64,000 nt of DNA from Luteimonas mephitis DSM 12574. Its GTDB lineage: Bacteria; Pseudomonadota; Gammaproteobacteria; Xanthomonadales; Xanthomonadaceae. The DNA lies in assembly GCF_000422305.1 (NCBI RefSeq), contig NZ_KE383816.1, positions 422,566 through 486,565 of the forward strand. Direction: 5' to 3'. The position numbers and the translations under genes are program-made. How positions within the stretch are numbered: position 1 is the first letter of the stretch; the number at the start of each line of letters is the position of its first letter. The notes under the pieces were generated by a model. The model was not told where the DNA came from, made no database searches, and saw only the letters and a list, made by a program, of their open reading frames with translations. Positions 44,643-53,931 of this stretch are shown piece after piece.

Positions 44643-45497
44643 ATGTTGCGAATTCTGGCCATCCTGCCGTTCCTGTGGGCCGGAGCCGCCGCCGCGGCCG
44701 GGCCGGTGTTCGACGTGCACGTGCACCTGCATGACGGCGAGAAGTCGCTGCTTGCCTACGAGGCCGAGGCCGAGGCGGCCGGCATCGAACTGTCGGGACT
44801 CGGCGCGATGTGGTTCGGCGGGCCGCACCAGGCGCTGCAGGGCGACCTCGACGAGATTCGCGCCGGCAACGACAGCGTGATCGCCCTGGCGGCGAAGCAC
44901 CCGGAGGTGGTGCCGATCGCCACCGTGCATCCCTACGACGGACAGGCGGCGCTGGACGAACTCGAGCGCGTTGCCGCGGCCGGGATCGGTGTCCTGAAGA
45001 TCCACGCCCACACGCAGCGTTTCGACGTGTCCGATCCGCGGGTGGAAACCCTGGTGCGGCACGCGGGCAAGCTCGGGATGGTCGTACTGACCGACAACGC
45101 CAACATCCTGCCCGGGGACAGCGAGAAGCTGTTCAACCTCGTGGTGCGGGTGCCGGAAACGAAGTTCATCCTCGCCCACATCGGCGGGTTGAACTTCCGG
45201 TTCTGGAACATCCTCGCGCTGGCCCGCACGGCCGACGGTTTCGCGATGGACAACCTGTACTTCGACATCTCCGGGCCGGTGCTGCTGGCGGCCGATTCAC
45301 CGATCGAGGCGGAGTTCGTGTGGACGCTGCGCAACGTCGGCATCGACCACGTGCTGCTCGGCTCGGACTATCCGCAGATGGGGCTCGACGACGCGGTGGA
45401 CGCGCTGGAGAAGCTCGACCTGACCGATGAGGAGAAGGCGAAGATCCGCGCCGGCAACGCCCTGGAGCTGCTGCGGCGGGCGCCGGCGAAGGCCTGA
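44643..45497 (+). CDS. exported amidohydrolase-superfamily protein
   Basis: A 284-residue protein with a signal peptide (AILPFLWAGAAAAAG) and an amidohydrolase_2 TIM barrel. The metal motif FDVHVHLHDG (HxH), IKIHAHTQRFD-like strand four (LKIHAHTQ), ILAHIGG and GSDYPQMG (final Asp) are all present. Related enzymes are decarboxylases or hydrolases of cyclic compounds; being periplasmic is less common for this family. Substrate unknown. It lies just after the dusA/mntR relic and shows no operon partner. Confidence 0.85.
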   Translation: MLRILAILPFLWAGAAAAAGPVFDVHVHLHDGEKSLLAYEAEAEAAGIELSGLGAMWFGGPHQALQGDLDEIRAGNDSVIALAAKHPEVVPIATVHPYDGQAALDELERVAAAGIGVLKIHAHTQRFDVSDPRVETLVRHAGKLGMVVLTDNANILPGDSEKLFNLVVRVPETKFILAHIGGLNFRFWNILALARTADGFAMDNLYFDISGPVLLAADSPIEAEFVWTLRNVGIDHVLLGSDYPQMGLDDAVDALEKLDLTDEEKAKIRAGNALELLRRAPAKA

Positions 45498-45504
45498 ACA
45501 AAGC

Positions 45505-45642
45505 TTCATCCCCGCGAAGGCGGTAAACGCGAAGCGCGCGGAACGGCCGCAGGACGGCTGCGAGTGGGCGGGCGCAACGAGTCCCCATGGACGGTGCCGG
45601 TTGAAAGCAAAGTCCATGGATTCCCGCCTTCGCGGGAATGAC
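45505..45642. repeat. intergenic inverted repeat (CATCCCCGCGAAGGCGG family)
   Basis: TTCATCCCCGCGAAGGCGG at 45505-45523 is inverted at 45619-45642 as CCGCCTTCGCGGGAATGA. The right arm with its flank AAGTCCATGGATTCCCG is closely similar to 4812-4845, and a looser copy is at 61784. It lies between the convergent amidohydrolase and mntR genes. Confidence 0.8.
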
Positions 45643-45667
45643 GACTGGGAGCGGCCCAGCACTTCGG

Positions 45668-46114
45668 CTAGCGGCGCTTCTCGACGAACCGCGCGAACGC
45701 GGCCACCGTTTCCGCGCTGACGTGGTGCTCGATGCCCTCCGCGTCGCGGCGCGCGGTGTCGGGGTCGATGCCGAGCGCGAGCAGGAAGGCTTCGACCACC
45801 TGGTGGCGTTCGCGACTGGCCTGGGCGAGGGCCTCGCCTTCCGGGGTCAGGAATGCGCCGCGGTACGGCTTCTGCACAACAAAGCCGGCCTTCACCAGGC
45901 GCTTGAGCATCTTCGCCACGGTCGGCTGGGCGACGCCCAAGCGCGCGGCGATGTCGACCTGGCGCGCCTCGCCGCCGTCGCGGATCAGGTCCGAGATCAG
46001 TTCGACGTAGTCCTCGACCAGTTCGAGGCGGTGCGCCTCGCGCACCTGGCGGAAGCTTTCGGCGTGCAGGTCGGCGTCGATCAGCGGCGGCGGGGATGGC
46101 TTGGGCTTCGGCAT
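45668..46114 (-). CDS. mntR: manganese-responsive DtxR-family repressor MntR
   Basis: A 148-residue DtxR/MntR-type regulator with a winged helix ([20 protein letters not shown]) and a dimerisation/metal domain ([33 protein letters not shown]). The metal site residues Glu/His (ERHQ, EGIEHH) match the E. coli-type MntR rather than the longer DtxR with an SH3 domain. It is divergent from mntH across 144 bases containing an MntR box, so Mn2+-bound MntR should repress mntH. Confidence 0.93.
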   Translation of the reverse strand: MPKPKPSPPPLIDADLHAESFRQVREAHRLELVEDYVELISDLIRDGGEARQVDIAARLGVAQPTVAKMLKRLVKAGFVVQKPYRGAFLTPEGEALAQASRERHQVVEAFLLALGIDPDTARRDAEGIEHHVSAETVAAFARFVEKRR

Positions 46115-46197
46115 GCCGGCTCGCGTCGGGTTGCGCGGACGCCCGCGGCGCCGGATGGGCCGCGGGGAACGCTAGGTTACCGCAGCCGGGATAGTGC

Positions 46198-46226
46198 TTG
46201 CTTCGCAACATAGCAGAGGCTATAAA
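46198..46226 (+). promoter_or_regulatory. mntH promoter (TTGCTT-N17-TATAAA)
   Basis: TTGCTT at 46198-46203 and TATAAA at 46221-46226 are spaced exactly 17 bases, 33 bases before the mntH GTG. The -10 box overlaps the MntR operator, consistent with occlusion of RNA polymerase when manganese is plentiful. Confidence 0.75.
46207..46226. promoter_or_regulatory. MntR box upstream of mntH
   Basis: AACATAGCAGAGGCTATAAA matches the E. coli MntR operator, AACATAGCAAAGGCTATGTT from memory, at 16 of 20 positions. It contains the ATAGC/GCTAT inverted half-sites. It lies between mntR and mntH and covers the mntH -10 hexamer. Confidence 0.85.
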
Positions 46227-46258
46227 CACGTTTTCCCCGCACGGATGGCGCCCGCTCC

Positions 46259-47623
46259 GTGGATCGCGAAGTCGCTCCCCCGCCCCGCGCCACCGACTCC
46301 GGCTGGCGCTTCAGCCGCGACGCGCGCACCGGCGCCAGCCTCGGCGCGATGAACGCCAGCGTGCGGGTGCCGACGCAGGGCCAGTGGCTGCGCCGCTTCC
46401 TCGCGTTCCTCGGGCCGGGCTACATGGTCTCGGTCGGCTACATGGACCCGGGCAACTGGGCGACCGACCTGGCCGGCGGCTCGCAGTTCGGCTACACCCT
46501 GCTGAGCGTGATCCTGCTGTCGAACCTGATGGCGATCGTGCTGCAGGCGCTGGCCGCGCGGCTGGGCATCGCCACCGGGCGCGACCTCGCCCAGGCCTGC
46601 CGCGACCACTACCCGCGGCCGGTCGCCTTCGTGCTGTGGGTGGTGTGCGAGGTCGCGATCATCGCCTGCGACCTGGCCGAGGTGATCGGCACCGCGATCG
46701 CGCTCAACCTGCTGTTCGGGATCCCGCTGGTGGCGGGCGCGATCATCACCGCGGTCGACGTGTTCCTGGTGCTGTACCTGATGCGCCACGGCTTCCGCGC
46801 GCTTGAGGCCTTCATCATCGCGATGCTGCTGGTGATCTTCGCCTGCTTCGGGATCCAGATCGCACTGGCCGCGCCGCCGGTGGCCGAGGTGCTGGGCGGC
46901 TTCATCCCGCGCGCCGAAGTGGTGACCAACCCGGCCGCGCTGTACATCGCGATCGGCATCATCGGCGCCACGGTGATGCCGCACAACCTGTACCTGCACT
47001 CGTCGATCGTGCAGACCCGCGACTACCCGCGCGACGACGCCGGCAAGCGCATGGCGATCCGCTGGGCGGTAACCGACAGCACCATCGCGCTGATGCTGGC
47101 GCTGTTCATCAACGCGGCGATCCTGGTCATGGCCGCGACCGTGTTCCACAAGGCGGGACATACCGACGTGCAGGAGATCGAGCAGGCCTACGCGCTGCTG
47201 TCGCCGATGCTCGGCGTGGGCATTGCGTCGACCCTGTTCGCGGTCGCACTGCTGGCCTCGGGCGTCAATTCCACGGTCACCGCCACGCTTGCCGGGCAGA
47301 TCGTGATGGAGGGCTTCCTGCACCTGCGCATGCCCACGTGGGCGCGGCGCTTGGTCACGCGCGGCATCGCGATCGTCCCGGTCGTGGTGATCACCGCGCT
47401 GTACGGCTCCGAAGGCACGGCCAAGCTGCTGGTCTTCAGCCAGGTGCTGCTGTCGATGCAGCTTCCGTTCGCGGTGATCCCGCTGGTGCGCTTCGTCACC
47501 GACCGCGAAAAGATGGGGCGTTTCGTGGTCAAGCCGTGGCTGGCGTCGCTGGCCTGGGTGATCGCGGCGATCATCGTGGCGTTGAACGTGAAGCTGCTGT
47601 TCGACACGTTCGCCGGCGGTTGA
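46259..47623 (+). CDS. mntH: Nramp-family manganese transporter MntH
   Basis: A 454-residue proton-coupled Mn2+/Fe2+ importer with 11-12 helices. The TM1 metal motif is [12 protein letters not shown] and the TM6 motif [32 protein letters not shown] is conserved near the end. The GTG at 46259 gives a 45-residue N-terminal arm also seen in Xanthomonas homologues ([12 protein letters not shown] region), so it is preferred over the Met at 46349. Control is by the adjacent MntR box. Confidence 0.95.
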   Translation: MDREVAPPPRATDSGWRFSRDARTGASLGAMNASVRVPTQGQWLRRFLAFLGPGYMVSVGYMDPGNWATDLAGGSQFGYTLLSVILLSNLMAIVLQALAARLGIATGRDLAQACRDHYPRPVAFVLWVVCEVAIIACDLAEVIGTAIALNLLFGIPLVAGAIITAVDVFLVLYLMRHGFRALEAFIIAMLLVIFACFGIQIALAAPPVAEVLGGFIPRAEVVTNPAALYIAIGIIGATVMPHNLYLHSSIVQTRDYPRDDAGKRMAIRWAVTDSTIALMLALFINAAILVMAATVFHKAGHTDVQEIEQAYALLSPMLGVGIASTLFAVALLASGVNSTVTATLAGQIVMEGFLHLRMPTWARRLVTRGIAIVPVVVITALYGSEGTAKLLVFSQVLLSMQLPFAVIPLVRFVTDREKMGRFVVKPWLASLAWVIAAIIVALNVKLLFDTFAGG

Positions 47624-47632
47624 GCGGCGGCG

Positions 47633-48187
47633 TCAGCCGCCGGCTTTCGACTGGCGTTTCGCCTTCGCCTGGCCGTCCGCACCCGGCGATTCGTCCTGCG
47701 CCGGCGCTGCCACTTCGGCGGGCGGGCGCCCCCAGCGCGCGTAGCTTGCGGTGATGTCCTGCTTCAGGCGCTGCACGGCGTCCGGGCGCGCGGCGATGCC
47801 GGCCTGTGCAGCGACCGCGGCCCAGCCTTCCTCGCGCGACCGCCCCCACGCCTCGACCAGCGCCCGGCAAGGACGCCCGAGCACCTGCGCCAGCGCGCAG
47901 GCGTAGTAGACGTCACCCGGCGCCCAGTTGCGCTGGTCGACCAGCTCGGTGACCAGCGCGCGCGGCGCGGCGTGGTAGCGCACCAGCTCGTCGATGAACG
48001 CGCCGCGGTAGCGCGCGCCGTAAACGTTGATGTCGGCCAGCTGGCTGTCGATCCAGGCGTCGCCGCTGCGAGGATTCCAGTCGAATGCGTGCTCCTGCGC
48101 CAAGCCGGTGCCGGACAGCAGCAGGCACGCGGCCAGCACGAGCGCACGACGCGCGGCGGCAGTGATGGAAACGCGGGAAGCGGGCAT
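47633..48187 (-). CDS. exported protein of unknown function
   Basis: A 184-residue protein with a signal peptide ending near GLA-QEHAF. The start at 48187 is favoured by GAGGATCGAC directly upstream; an in-frame ATG at 48205 is the alternative. The mature region is helical: WIDSQLADINVYGARYRGAF, IDELVRYHAAPRALVTELV, and ALAQVLGRPCRALVEAW. The tail is Lys/Ala-rich. The pattern is that of an uncharacterised proteobacterial envelope protein. Convergent with mntH. Confidence 0.75.
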   Translation of the reverse strand: MPASRVSITAAARRALVLAACLLLSGTGLAQEHAFDWNPRSGDAWIDSQLADINVYGARYRGAFIDELVRYHAAPRALVTELVDQRNWAPGDVYYACALAQVLGRPCRALVEAWGRSREEGWAAVAAQAGIAARPDAVQRLKQDITASYARWGRPPAEVAAPAQDESPGADGQAKAKRQSKAGG

Positions 48188-48204
48188 GTCGATCCTCACG
48201 GGCA

Positions 48205-48609
48205 TCAGGGTACGCGCGGCGACAGCATCGCGTCATCCCGTCCCGGCAGCGGCCGGCCGCGCGAATCTCGCGACTGCAGGCGCCCATCCGGCGTCAGCAC
48301 GAAGGTTCGCTGCCCGCCCTGCTCGCCCTGCAATCGCAGCAGGTCCGCTTGCTGGCGCCATTGGCCGCGCTCGACGAAGCGCATGCCGGCAGGGCCGGCG
48401 CGGTAGGTTTCGACCAGCAGGTAGCGGCGGTCGTCACCCGTGCGCTCCAGCGCCAGGACCACATCGATGCCTCCGCAATCGGCGCAGGGGCGGCTGCCAT
48501 GCCATTCGGCCCGGCCGTCGCCTTGCCCGAGTCCGGGCAGCGGCGCCGCCCCGGGCGCGCAGCCGGCGGCGATGCACAGCAACGGCACGATCAGCAGGCG
48601 CAGGCGCAT
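48205..48609 (-). CDS. NlpE-N-terminal-like lipoprotein
   Basis: A 134-residue lipoprotein. The start at 48609 gives MRLRLLIVPLLCIAAGC with the lipidated Cys at residue 17. The mature domain contains HGSRPCADCGGIDVVLALER, the CxxC-containing signature of the NlpE N-terminal domain, which in E. coli senses surface contact and copper through the Cpx pathway. The C-terminal OB-fold half of full NlpE is absent, as in many homologues. It lies 18 bases upstream of the preceding unknown gene on the same strand. Confidence 0.82.
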   Translation of the reverse strand: MRLRLLIVPLLCIAAGCAPGAAPLPGLGQGDGRAEWHGSRPCADCGGIDVVLALERTGDDRRYLLVETYRAGPAGMRFVERGQWRQQADLLRLQGEQGGQRTFVLTPDGRLQSRDSRGRPLPGRDDAMLSPRVP

Positions 48610-48730
48610 GCCGGGGATTGTGCGCAAGCCGGGCCGGTGATGCACGCCATTTGCACGCGTCCGTGACGCGCGCCGGGGTAGCGTGCGGACCATGGTGGAG
48701 CGCAGCGAAGATCCGTTCAGGAGGACGCCC

Positions 48731-48919
48731 ATGGCCGGCTCGAGACGCGCGCGCGCGCCGCGATCGCGGCGGTGGCTGGCCTGGCTGGTCGTGATCGTGG
48801 TGCTGCTGGGCGCCTACGCGATTGCCCTGCGCTGGGTGACGCTTCGGGTCGAGTCCGGCGTCGAAGCGAGCATCCACCCACCGGCGGCCAGGCCGTCGCT
48901 GCGGAATCCCGACGAGTAG
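48731..48919 (+). CDS. small single-pass membrane protein
   Basis: A 62-residue protein. The start at 48731 has an AGGAGG-type site ten bases upstream. A basic N-terminus (RRARAPRSRR) is followed by one helix (WLAWLVVIVVLLGAYAIAL) and a short C-terminal tail. Orientation by the positive-inside rule puts the tail outside. Function unknown. Confidence 0.55.
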   Translation: MAGSRRARAPRSRRWLAWLVVIVVLLGAYAIALRWVTLRVESGVEASIHPPAARPSLRNPDE

Positions 48920-48974
48920 ACCGCCGCAGCCGCGCACTCGCGTTGCCGGACGCGTGAATCGGCGGACGCGTTGT

Positions 48975-49349
48975 TCAGGGCTCGCCTTCGCGCCGGCTGT
49001 GGTCGCGATCGTCGCCGCTCCGGCAGCGACGGCGCCCATCGCAATCCGCGCCGCCGGCGTGCCGTTGCAGCGCGCCGTCTTCCGCATCGGCATCGCCACG
49101 CGCCACGTCGCGCATGGCGCCATGGCGATTCATGCGCTGCTCGCGAAAGTACACCGCCCGGCCATGGGCATCGCGGCGCACGCGCGCAGGCGCATCGCCG
49201 CCGGCATGTCCGCTGGCCTGCGCCGGCGACGCGAACCGCGGCACCGGCCCGTCGCCATCCCTGTGACCCGCAGCTGCGCACGCCGACAGCGCGAGCGTTC
49301 CCGCAAGCGCGGCGCCCGCGAGCCAGCGCGGCTGCGTTCCCTTCGACAT
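48975..49349 (-). CDS. putative small lipoprotein
   Basis: A 124-residue candidate. The start at 49349 gives MSKGTQPRWLAGAALAGTLA followed by LSAC, a good lipobox. The mature part is Asp/Arg/Gly-rich with many short charged repeats (RDVARGDADAEDGALQRHAG, GRRRCRSGDDRDHSRREGEP) and no recognisable fold. The lipoprotein signal supports coding; the tail could be low-complexity sequence driven by GC bias. Confidence 0.5.
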   Translation of the reverse strand: MSKGTQPRWLAGAALAGTLALSACAAAGHRDGDGPVPRFASPAQASGHAGGDAPARVRRDAHGRAVYFREQRMNRHGAMRDVARGDADAEDGALQRHAGGADCDGRRRCRSGDDRDHSRREGEP

Positions 49350-49418
49350 GTTCCCAGGCGTTGGCACCCTTGCACCATGGCGCAGCCGGGGTGAAGGCAG
49401 GCTCATTCCAGCGCTGCT

Positions 49419-50144
49419 TCAGGCATCGGCCAGGGCAGATATCGCGGCCACCGCTTCGGGCAATCCGGCCGGAGAATGCACGCTGCGCATGCGCTCGCTG
49501 CCGGCGTCGATGCTGGCCTCGTTCTCGTGGCTCCAGGTGGTGTGGTACGGCATGTGCACGCCCCAGCCGCCGAGCGAAAGCACCGGCGCGATGTCCGATC
49601 GTAGCGAGTTGCCAACCATCACGAACTGCCCGGCGGCGATGCCGAACTCCTCCAGCAGTCGCGCGTAGGTCGCCGGATCCTTTTCGCTGACGATCTCGAT
49701 GCGCCGGAACAGGTCGGCAAGCCCGGAGTCGCGCACCTTTGCTTCCTGGTGGAACAGGTCGCCCTTGGTGATCAGCACCACGTCGTGCCGCGCGGCAACC
49801 GCGGCGACGGCATCGCGGATGCCCGGCAACAGTTCCACCGGGTGTCGCAGCAGGTCCTTGGCCAGGCCGACGATGCGGCTCACGTCCGCGGCGCTGACGC
49901 GCTGGCCGGTGATCTCCACCGCGGCCTCGATCATCGACAGCGCCATGCCCTTCACGCCGTAGCCGAACCACGCCAGGTTGGCCTTCTCGAACGCGTACAG
50001 ACGCTCGGACACGCGCGCGTCGGTGACGTCGACATAACCGCCGACGATCTGCTCGAACTCGAGCTGCGCAGCGTCGAAATAATCCTGGCTGCGCCAGAGC
50101 GTATCGTCGCCATCGAAGGCGACCATGCGGATGCCATTGCCCAT
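49419..50144 (-). CDS. HAD-superfamily hydrolase
   Basis: A 241-residue phosphohydrolase-type protein. The nucleophile motif is VAFDGDDTLW, a helical cap follows (about 20-90), then LITKGD (motif II), a Lys region and MVGNSLRSDIAPVLSLG (motif IV). Length and cap resemble YjjG/phosphoglycolate-phosphatase-like members, but the substrate is not evident. No operon partner. Confidence 0.88.
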   Translation of the reverse strand: MGNGIRMVAFDGDDTLWRSQDYFDAAQLEFEQIVGGYVDVTDARVSERLYAFEKANLAWFGYGVKGMALSMIEAAVEITGQRVSAADVSRIVGLAKDLLRHPVELLPGIRDAVAAVAARHDVVLITKGDLFHQEAKVRDSGLADLFRRIEIVSEKDPATYARLLEEFGIAAGQFVMVGNSLRSDIAPVLSLGGWGVHMPYHTTWSHENEASIDAGSERMRSVHSPAGLPEAVAAISALADA

Positions 50145-50255
50145 CGGCGCATTATGCCGCGGCGCGGATCCCGGCCGATGCCTGGCCCGGCCACCCGGGT
50201 GTCCAGCCTTCGGCCATGTCGCGGCCGCCGGAGCGCGGCGATGCGTACGGCCAGC

Positions 50256-50282
50256 AAAAAGGGCGACCCGAAGGCCGCCCTT
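50256..50282 (-). terminator. intrinsic terminator of the EF-hand gene
   Basis: On the minus strand AAGGGCGGCC, a TTCG tetraloop and GGTCGCCCTT followed by TTTTT form a compact hairpin with T-run (AAAAA at 50256-50260 on the plus strand), about 45 bases after the EF-hand stop. Confidence 0.85.
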
Positions 50283-50326
50283 GCATGCGGCGCGGGAAGA
50301 TCCCCGCCCGCGTCGCGTTCTCGCGG

Positions 50327-50668
50327 TTACTCGCCGCCGTCGTCGGCGCCGGCGCCGGCATCGCCGGCGGCCGCATGGGCCTTGTACTCGTCGGCGGTGA
50401 GCTTGCCGTCGGCGTCGGCGTCAGCCGCGTCGAACACCTGCGCCAGCGCCGGCACGGTGGCGACTTCGGCCTTGCTCAGGCTGCCGTCCTTGTCCACGTC
50501 CAGGTCGGCCCAGGTGACCTGCTTGGGCTCGGCGGTCGGCGCGGCGCTCGGCGCGGCGTCCTGTGCGGCACCATCGTCCGTCGTCGGCGCGGTCTGTGCG
50601 AATGCCAGCGGCATGGCGGCAGCGGCGACGATCGCGATCAGGCCGGACATCTTGGTTGCGTGCTTCAT
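50327..50668 (-). CDS. exported EF-hand calcium-binding protein
   Basis: A 113-residue protein. The start at 50668 gives MKHATKMSGLIAIVAAAAMP with cleavage near AFA-QTA. An Ala/Pro/Thr-rich spacer precedes two EF-hand loops, DVDKDGSLSKAEV and DADADGKLTADEY, spaced about 30 residues apart. It probably binds Ca2+ in the periplasm; the partner is unknown. The terminator follows. Confidence 0.88.
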   Translation of the reverse strand: MKHATKMSGLIAIVAAAAMPLAFAQTAPTTDDGAAQDAAPSAAPTAEPKQVTWADLDVDKDGSLSKAEVATVPALAQVFDAADADADGKLTADEYKAHAAAGDAGAGADDGGE

Positions 50669-50998
50669 CGTGTTCTCCATGGATTGTGTGTTCGAGGTTG
50701 GATGTTCGGGGACGCCGCCGATGCGATTGCACGACACCACCCTGGCACCGACCTTGCCGTTGGCTCGATGAACGTTTCCAGCGCCTCGCCGCGAAGGCTT
50801 ACACGACCTTAACCACTGCTCGCGCGAATGCGGTTAGTCGACGATGCGATGGCGGTCATGCATTGGCACCTCCCCGGGCCAGGGCGTGGATTCTCCGGCG
50901 CCCGATGCCACCGCCGTGACGCCGCCACGCGCTGCGAGCGACTGAACACAACACAACCTTCACGCGCGCGCATGCGCCGCGACCATCCGCGCAAGCGC
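50669..50998. other. 330-base gap between EF-hand and DUF1453-like genes
   Basis: No convincing gene. A weak palindrome (TAACC near 50811, GGTTA near 50834) encloses about 17 bases. The right half carries short GC-rich direct repeats only. Confidence 0.5.
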
Positions 50999-51490
50999 TC
51001 AGCCAGTCGGCAATGCGCGCATGCGCCGCACCAGCCCGATGCCGCTGACGAGGTAGTACGCCACCAGCAAGACGACCAGCCCGTACGTCAACGGGCTGGC
51101 CATGAGCGGCTGCGTCCCGGCGGCAGGCACCTCGAAGCGATACGCACGCCAGCCCAGTCGCGCGACCAGCAGCAGCGTGACTACCCCGCCGATCCAGGGA
51201 TTGGAAACGTACCTGCGCACGCCGTCGACGACCCAGACGCGCATGTGCCGCAGCGCCAGCCATCCCAGCCCGGCGCCGGCCATGCCGCCGATCGCCAACG
51301 CGGGCAGAAGCCGATGCGCCGATCCACCAGCCACCAGCAGCCCGCATGCGAGCAGCGACAGCAGCGCGATGCGCAGCGCCGCGCGTTGCGGCCGATAGAC
51401 CTGGTGCCCGAACTGGCGGCGGATACGCCGGTAATACAGCCAGCCAACACCGGCGGTGGCAAGCAGCGGCATGATCGCGGGAACGGGCAT
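50999..51490 (-). CDS. DUF1453-like multi-pass membrane protein
   Basis: A 163-residue protein starting at 51490 (MPVPAIMPLLATAGVG). It has five hydrophobic segments, with family-like features YYRRIRRQFGHQVYRPQRAA, NPWIGGVVTLLLVARLGWRA and ASPLTYGLVVLLVAYYLVSG. These resemble the DUF1453/CcdC-like group found in Xanthomonadales. Function unknown. The upstream gene is small and on the same strand. Confidence 0.72.
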   Translation of the reverse strand: MPVPAIMPLLATAGVGWLYYRRIRRQFGHQVYRPQRAALRIALLSLLACGLLVAGGSAHRLLPALAIGGMAGAGLGWLALRHMRVWVVDGVRRYVSNPWIGGVVTLLLVARLGWRAYRFEVPAAGTQPLMASPLTYGLVVLLVAYYLVSGIGLVRRMRALPTG

Positions 51491-51576
51491 GGCGTGATCC
51501 TCCGGCAAGGCCAGTATGCCGCCGCGCGCCGCTGGCGCAGGTGCCGGAGGTCATCGCCGTCCGGGCTGCCTTGCGG

Positions 51577-51765
51577 TCAGGCGTCGTCTTCCGCACGCAC
51601 GACGACGCCGGGCACGCCGTCGGCGTCCAGCGTCACGGACACCTGGATCGGCCGGCAGCAGACCTGGCAGTCCTCGATGTACTGCTGGTCGCCCGCCGAA
51701 TCGTCGACGAACAGCACGATGGTTTCGCCGCAGTACGGGCAGTCGATATCGATGGCAGGCAGCAT
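51577..51765 (-). CDS. CPXCG-motif cysteine-rich protein
   Basis: A 62-residue protein starting at 51765 (MLPAIDIDCPYCGETI). Two Cys pairs, CPYCG and CQVCCRPI, form a probable zinc ribbon, and the acidic C-terminus (VVVRAEDDA) is usual. The CPXCG family is small and cytoplasmic with no known role. It is 87 bases from the previous gene on the same strand and divergent from the sugar dehydrogenase. Confidence 0.85.
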   Translation of the reverse strand: MLPAIDIDCPYCGETIVLFVDDSAGDQQYIEDCQVCCRPIQVSVTLDADGVPGVVVRAEDDA

Positions 51766-51881
51766 CCGGATGTCCTCTGGTTCGGGCCACGATGCATTGG
51801 CCACGACGCGCTGGTCGCAATGCCCGGGCGTGGTGCTAGTGTGCACCCCACTCGTCCCGACACGTGAACCGGAGCGCCGCC

Positions 51882-53090
51882 ATGCCCCTTCGCCCCATGA
51901 CTCTCCGCCTCAAGACGCCTCGCCTGCTTGCCCTCGCCTGCGTCGCCAGCCTCGGCCTCGTCGCCTGCAACCACGCGGGGCAGTCCGACACCGCCACGCC
52001 GATGGCTGGCGTCGCTTCCGCAGCTGCCACGGCCGCGCCCGCGGACCGCGACGCGCGCCCCTTCAACGCGACCGAAATCGCGAAGTTCAACGAGCCCTGG
52101 GCGATGGCCTTCCTGCCCGACGGCCGCCTGCTGGTGACCGAGAAGAAAGGCGCGCTGAAGCTGGTCGACCTTGCGACCGGCAAGACCGGCAACATCAAGG
52201 GCGTGCCCGAAGTCGACTACGGCGGCCAGGGCGGTTTCGGCGACGTCGCCCTGCATCCGCAGTTCGCCAGCAACCACCTTGTCTACGTGAGCTATGCCGA
52301 AGCCGGCGACGGCGACACCCGCGGCGCGGCGGTCGCGCGCGGCACGCTGGCGCTGGACGACAGCGGCGGCGGCACGCTGCAGGACATGAAGGTGATCTGG
52401 CGTCAGGTACCGAAGGTCGACGGCCGCGGCCACTACGGCCACCGCCTGCTGTTCGGCAAGGACGGCAAGCTGTGGATCAGTTCCAGCGAGCGGCAGAAGT
52501 TCGACCCGGCGCAGGACATGCAGTCCAACCTGGGCAAGATGATCCGGCTTGACGACGACGGCAGCGTGCCGGCCGACAATCCCTTCGCCGGCCAGGGCGG
52601 CGTGGCCGCGCAGGTGTGGTCGCTCGGCCATCGCAACCTGCTGGGCATCGACTTCGACGCCCAGGGGCGGCTGTGGGAAGTGGAGATGGGGCCGATGGGC
52701 GGCGACGAACTCAACCTCGTCGTGCGCGGCGGCAACTACGGCTATCCGATCGTCTCCAACGGCGACCACTACGACGGCCGCGTCATCCCCGACCACGACA
52801 CGCGCCCGGAATTCAACGCGCCCAAGGCGTGGTGGACGCCGGTGATCTCGCCGTCGAGCCTGATGATCTATTCGGGCGCGATGTTCCCGGACTGGCAGGG
52901 CGACGGCTTCATCGGCGGGCTGTCGTCGCAGTCGCTGGTGCGGGTCGAGTTCGACGGCGACAGCGCGCGCGAGGCGCAGCGGTTCAACATGGGCCAGCGC
53001 ATCCGCGCGGTGGAACAGGGGCCGGACGGCGCGATCTGGCTGCTCGGGGACGGCAAGGACGGGCGCCTGCTCAAGCTCACCCCGAACTGA
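51882..53090 (+). CDS. PQQ-dependent aldose sugar dehydrogenase, lipoprotein
   Basis: A 402-residue six-bladed beta-propeller. A CGGAG site precedes the ATG at 51882; the signal ends LGLVAC (lipobox). The catalytic and PQQ regions are [36 protein letters not shown] with the active-site His, [24 protein letters not shown] and NYGYP. This matches YliI/Asd-type soluble aldose dehydrogenases, which oxidise sugars in the periplasm if PQQ is available. No PQQ synthesis genes are in the window. It may be outer-membrane anchored. Confidence 0.93.
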   Translation: MPLRPMTLRLKTPRLLALACVASLGLVACNHAGQSDTATPMAGVASAAATAAPADRDARPFNATEIAKFNEPWAMAFLPDGRLLVTEKKGALKLVDLATGKTGNIKGVPEVDYGGQGGFGDVALHPQFASNHLVYVSYAEAGDGDTRGAAVARGTLALDDSGGGTLQDMKVIWRQVPKVDGRGHYGHRLLFGKDGKLWISSSERQKFDPAQDMQSNLGKMIRLDDDGSVPADNPFAGQGGVAAQVWSLGHRNLLGIDFDAQGRLWEVEMGPMGGDELNLVVRGGNYGYPIVSNGDHYDGRVIPDHDTRPEFNAPKAWWTPVISPSSLMIYSGAMFPDWQGDGFIGGLSSQSLVRVEFDGDSAREAQRFNMGQRIRAVEQGPDGAIWLLGDGKDGRLLKLTPN

Positions 53091-53134
53091 CGTTGCAGGC
53101 ATGTCCGCGGGCACGTTCGCGTTGCGCGGGTAAC

Positions 53135-53161
53135 GCGATCGCGCCCATGGGGCGCTCCTAC
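53135..53161. repeat. intergenic palindrome copy (GGAGCG family), partial
   Basis: GCGATCGCGCCCATGGGGCG with CTCCTAC matches the right arm of the 35081-35146 element. The left arm is degenerate (GCGGGCACGTTCGCG). Read on the minus strand the TAG at its edge is the stop codon of the lytic transglycosylase. Confidence 0.7.
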
Positions 53162-53931
53162 AGGGCGGGGCGTTCGCGCTTGAAACCCATCGCCTCGCGA
53201 TAGCGCTCGTACAGCGTGAGCACCTTGTCGATGTAGAGGCGGGTTTCGTCGTACGGCGGCACGCCCTTGTAGCGGGTCACGGTGCCGATGCCGGCGTTGT
53301 AGGCCGCGGCGGCCAGCGTGCGGTCGCCGTGGTAGCGGCGCAGCAGCGACTTCATGTAGCGCGCGCCGGCATTAATCGACTGCGCCGGCACGAACGGATC
53401 GGTGACGCCGTATTCGGTCGCGACCTCGGGCATCAGCTGCATCACGCCCTGCGCGCCCTTGGGCGAAACGGCGCTGGCGTCGAAACCGCTCTCGGCGTGG
53501 GCGATCGCGCGCAGCCACGCATCGTCGACGCCGGTCGCCTTCGCCGCGGCCTTGAACAGCTTGGCGTGCCGGTCCAGCCGCGGCTTGCCGACCTTGCCCA
53601 GGCCAGCGTGCGCCGGCTCGCCCGGCGGCGTGTGCATGGTGAACTTCAGGTACACGCGCGAACCGGGCAGGTTGCGGGTCGAGTACACCAGCCTGCCGTC
53701 CTGCTCGCGCTCGTAGAGGGTGCCGCTGAACACGCCCATCTCGCCCCACAGGTTGGGCGCCTGCACCGCGTTGTCATCGATCTGTTTCGCCACGCATTTC
53801 GAACCCGGCTCAGGCGCGGTGGCCAGGCTGACGGTGCCATCGCGCACGCAGCGGTAGACCGTGCGCGCCTGCGCCGCGGACGGCAGGCCGGCAAGCAGCG
53901 GAAGCAGCAGGAACCAGGCCATCGAGCGCAT
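53158..53931 (-). CDS. lytic transglycosylase with N-terminal DUF4124-like domain
   Basis: A 257-residue exported enzyme; signal peptide MRSMAWFLLLPLLAGLPSAA. Residues about 20-55 (RTVYRCVRDGTVSLATAPEP) resemble DUF4124. The SLT domain (about 125-245) has AIAHAESGFDASAVS with catalytic Glu, KGAQGVMQLMPEVA, NAGARYMKSLL and AAYNAGIGTVTRY. It cleaves the MurNAc-GlcNAc bond of peptidoglycan, forming 1,6-anhydro ends. The stop codon lies in an intergenic palindrome. Confidence 0.92.
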   Translation of the reverse strand: MRSMAWFLLLPLLAGLPSAAQARTVYRCVRDGTVSLATAPEPGSKCVAKQIDDNAVQAPNLWGEMGVFSGTLYEREQDGRLVYSTRNLPGSRVYLKFTMHTPPGEPAHAGLGKVGKPRLDRHAKLFKAAAKATGVDDAWLRAIAHAESGFDASAVSPKGAQGVMQLMPEVATEYGVTDPFVPAQSINAGARYMKSLLRRYHGDRTLAAAAYNAGIGTVTRYKGVPPYDETRLYIDKVLTLYERYREAMGFKRERPAL

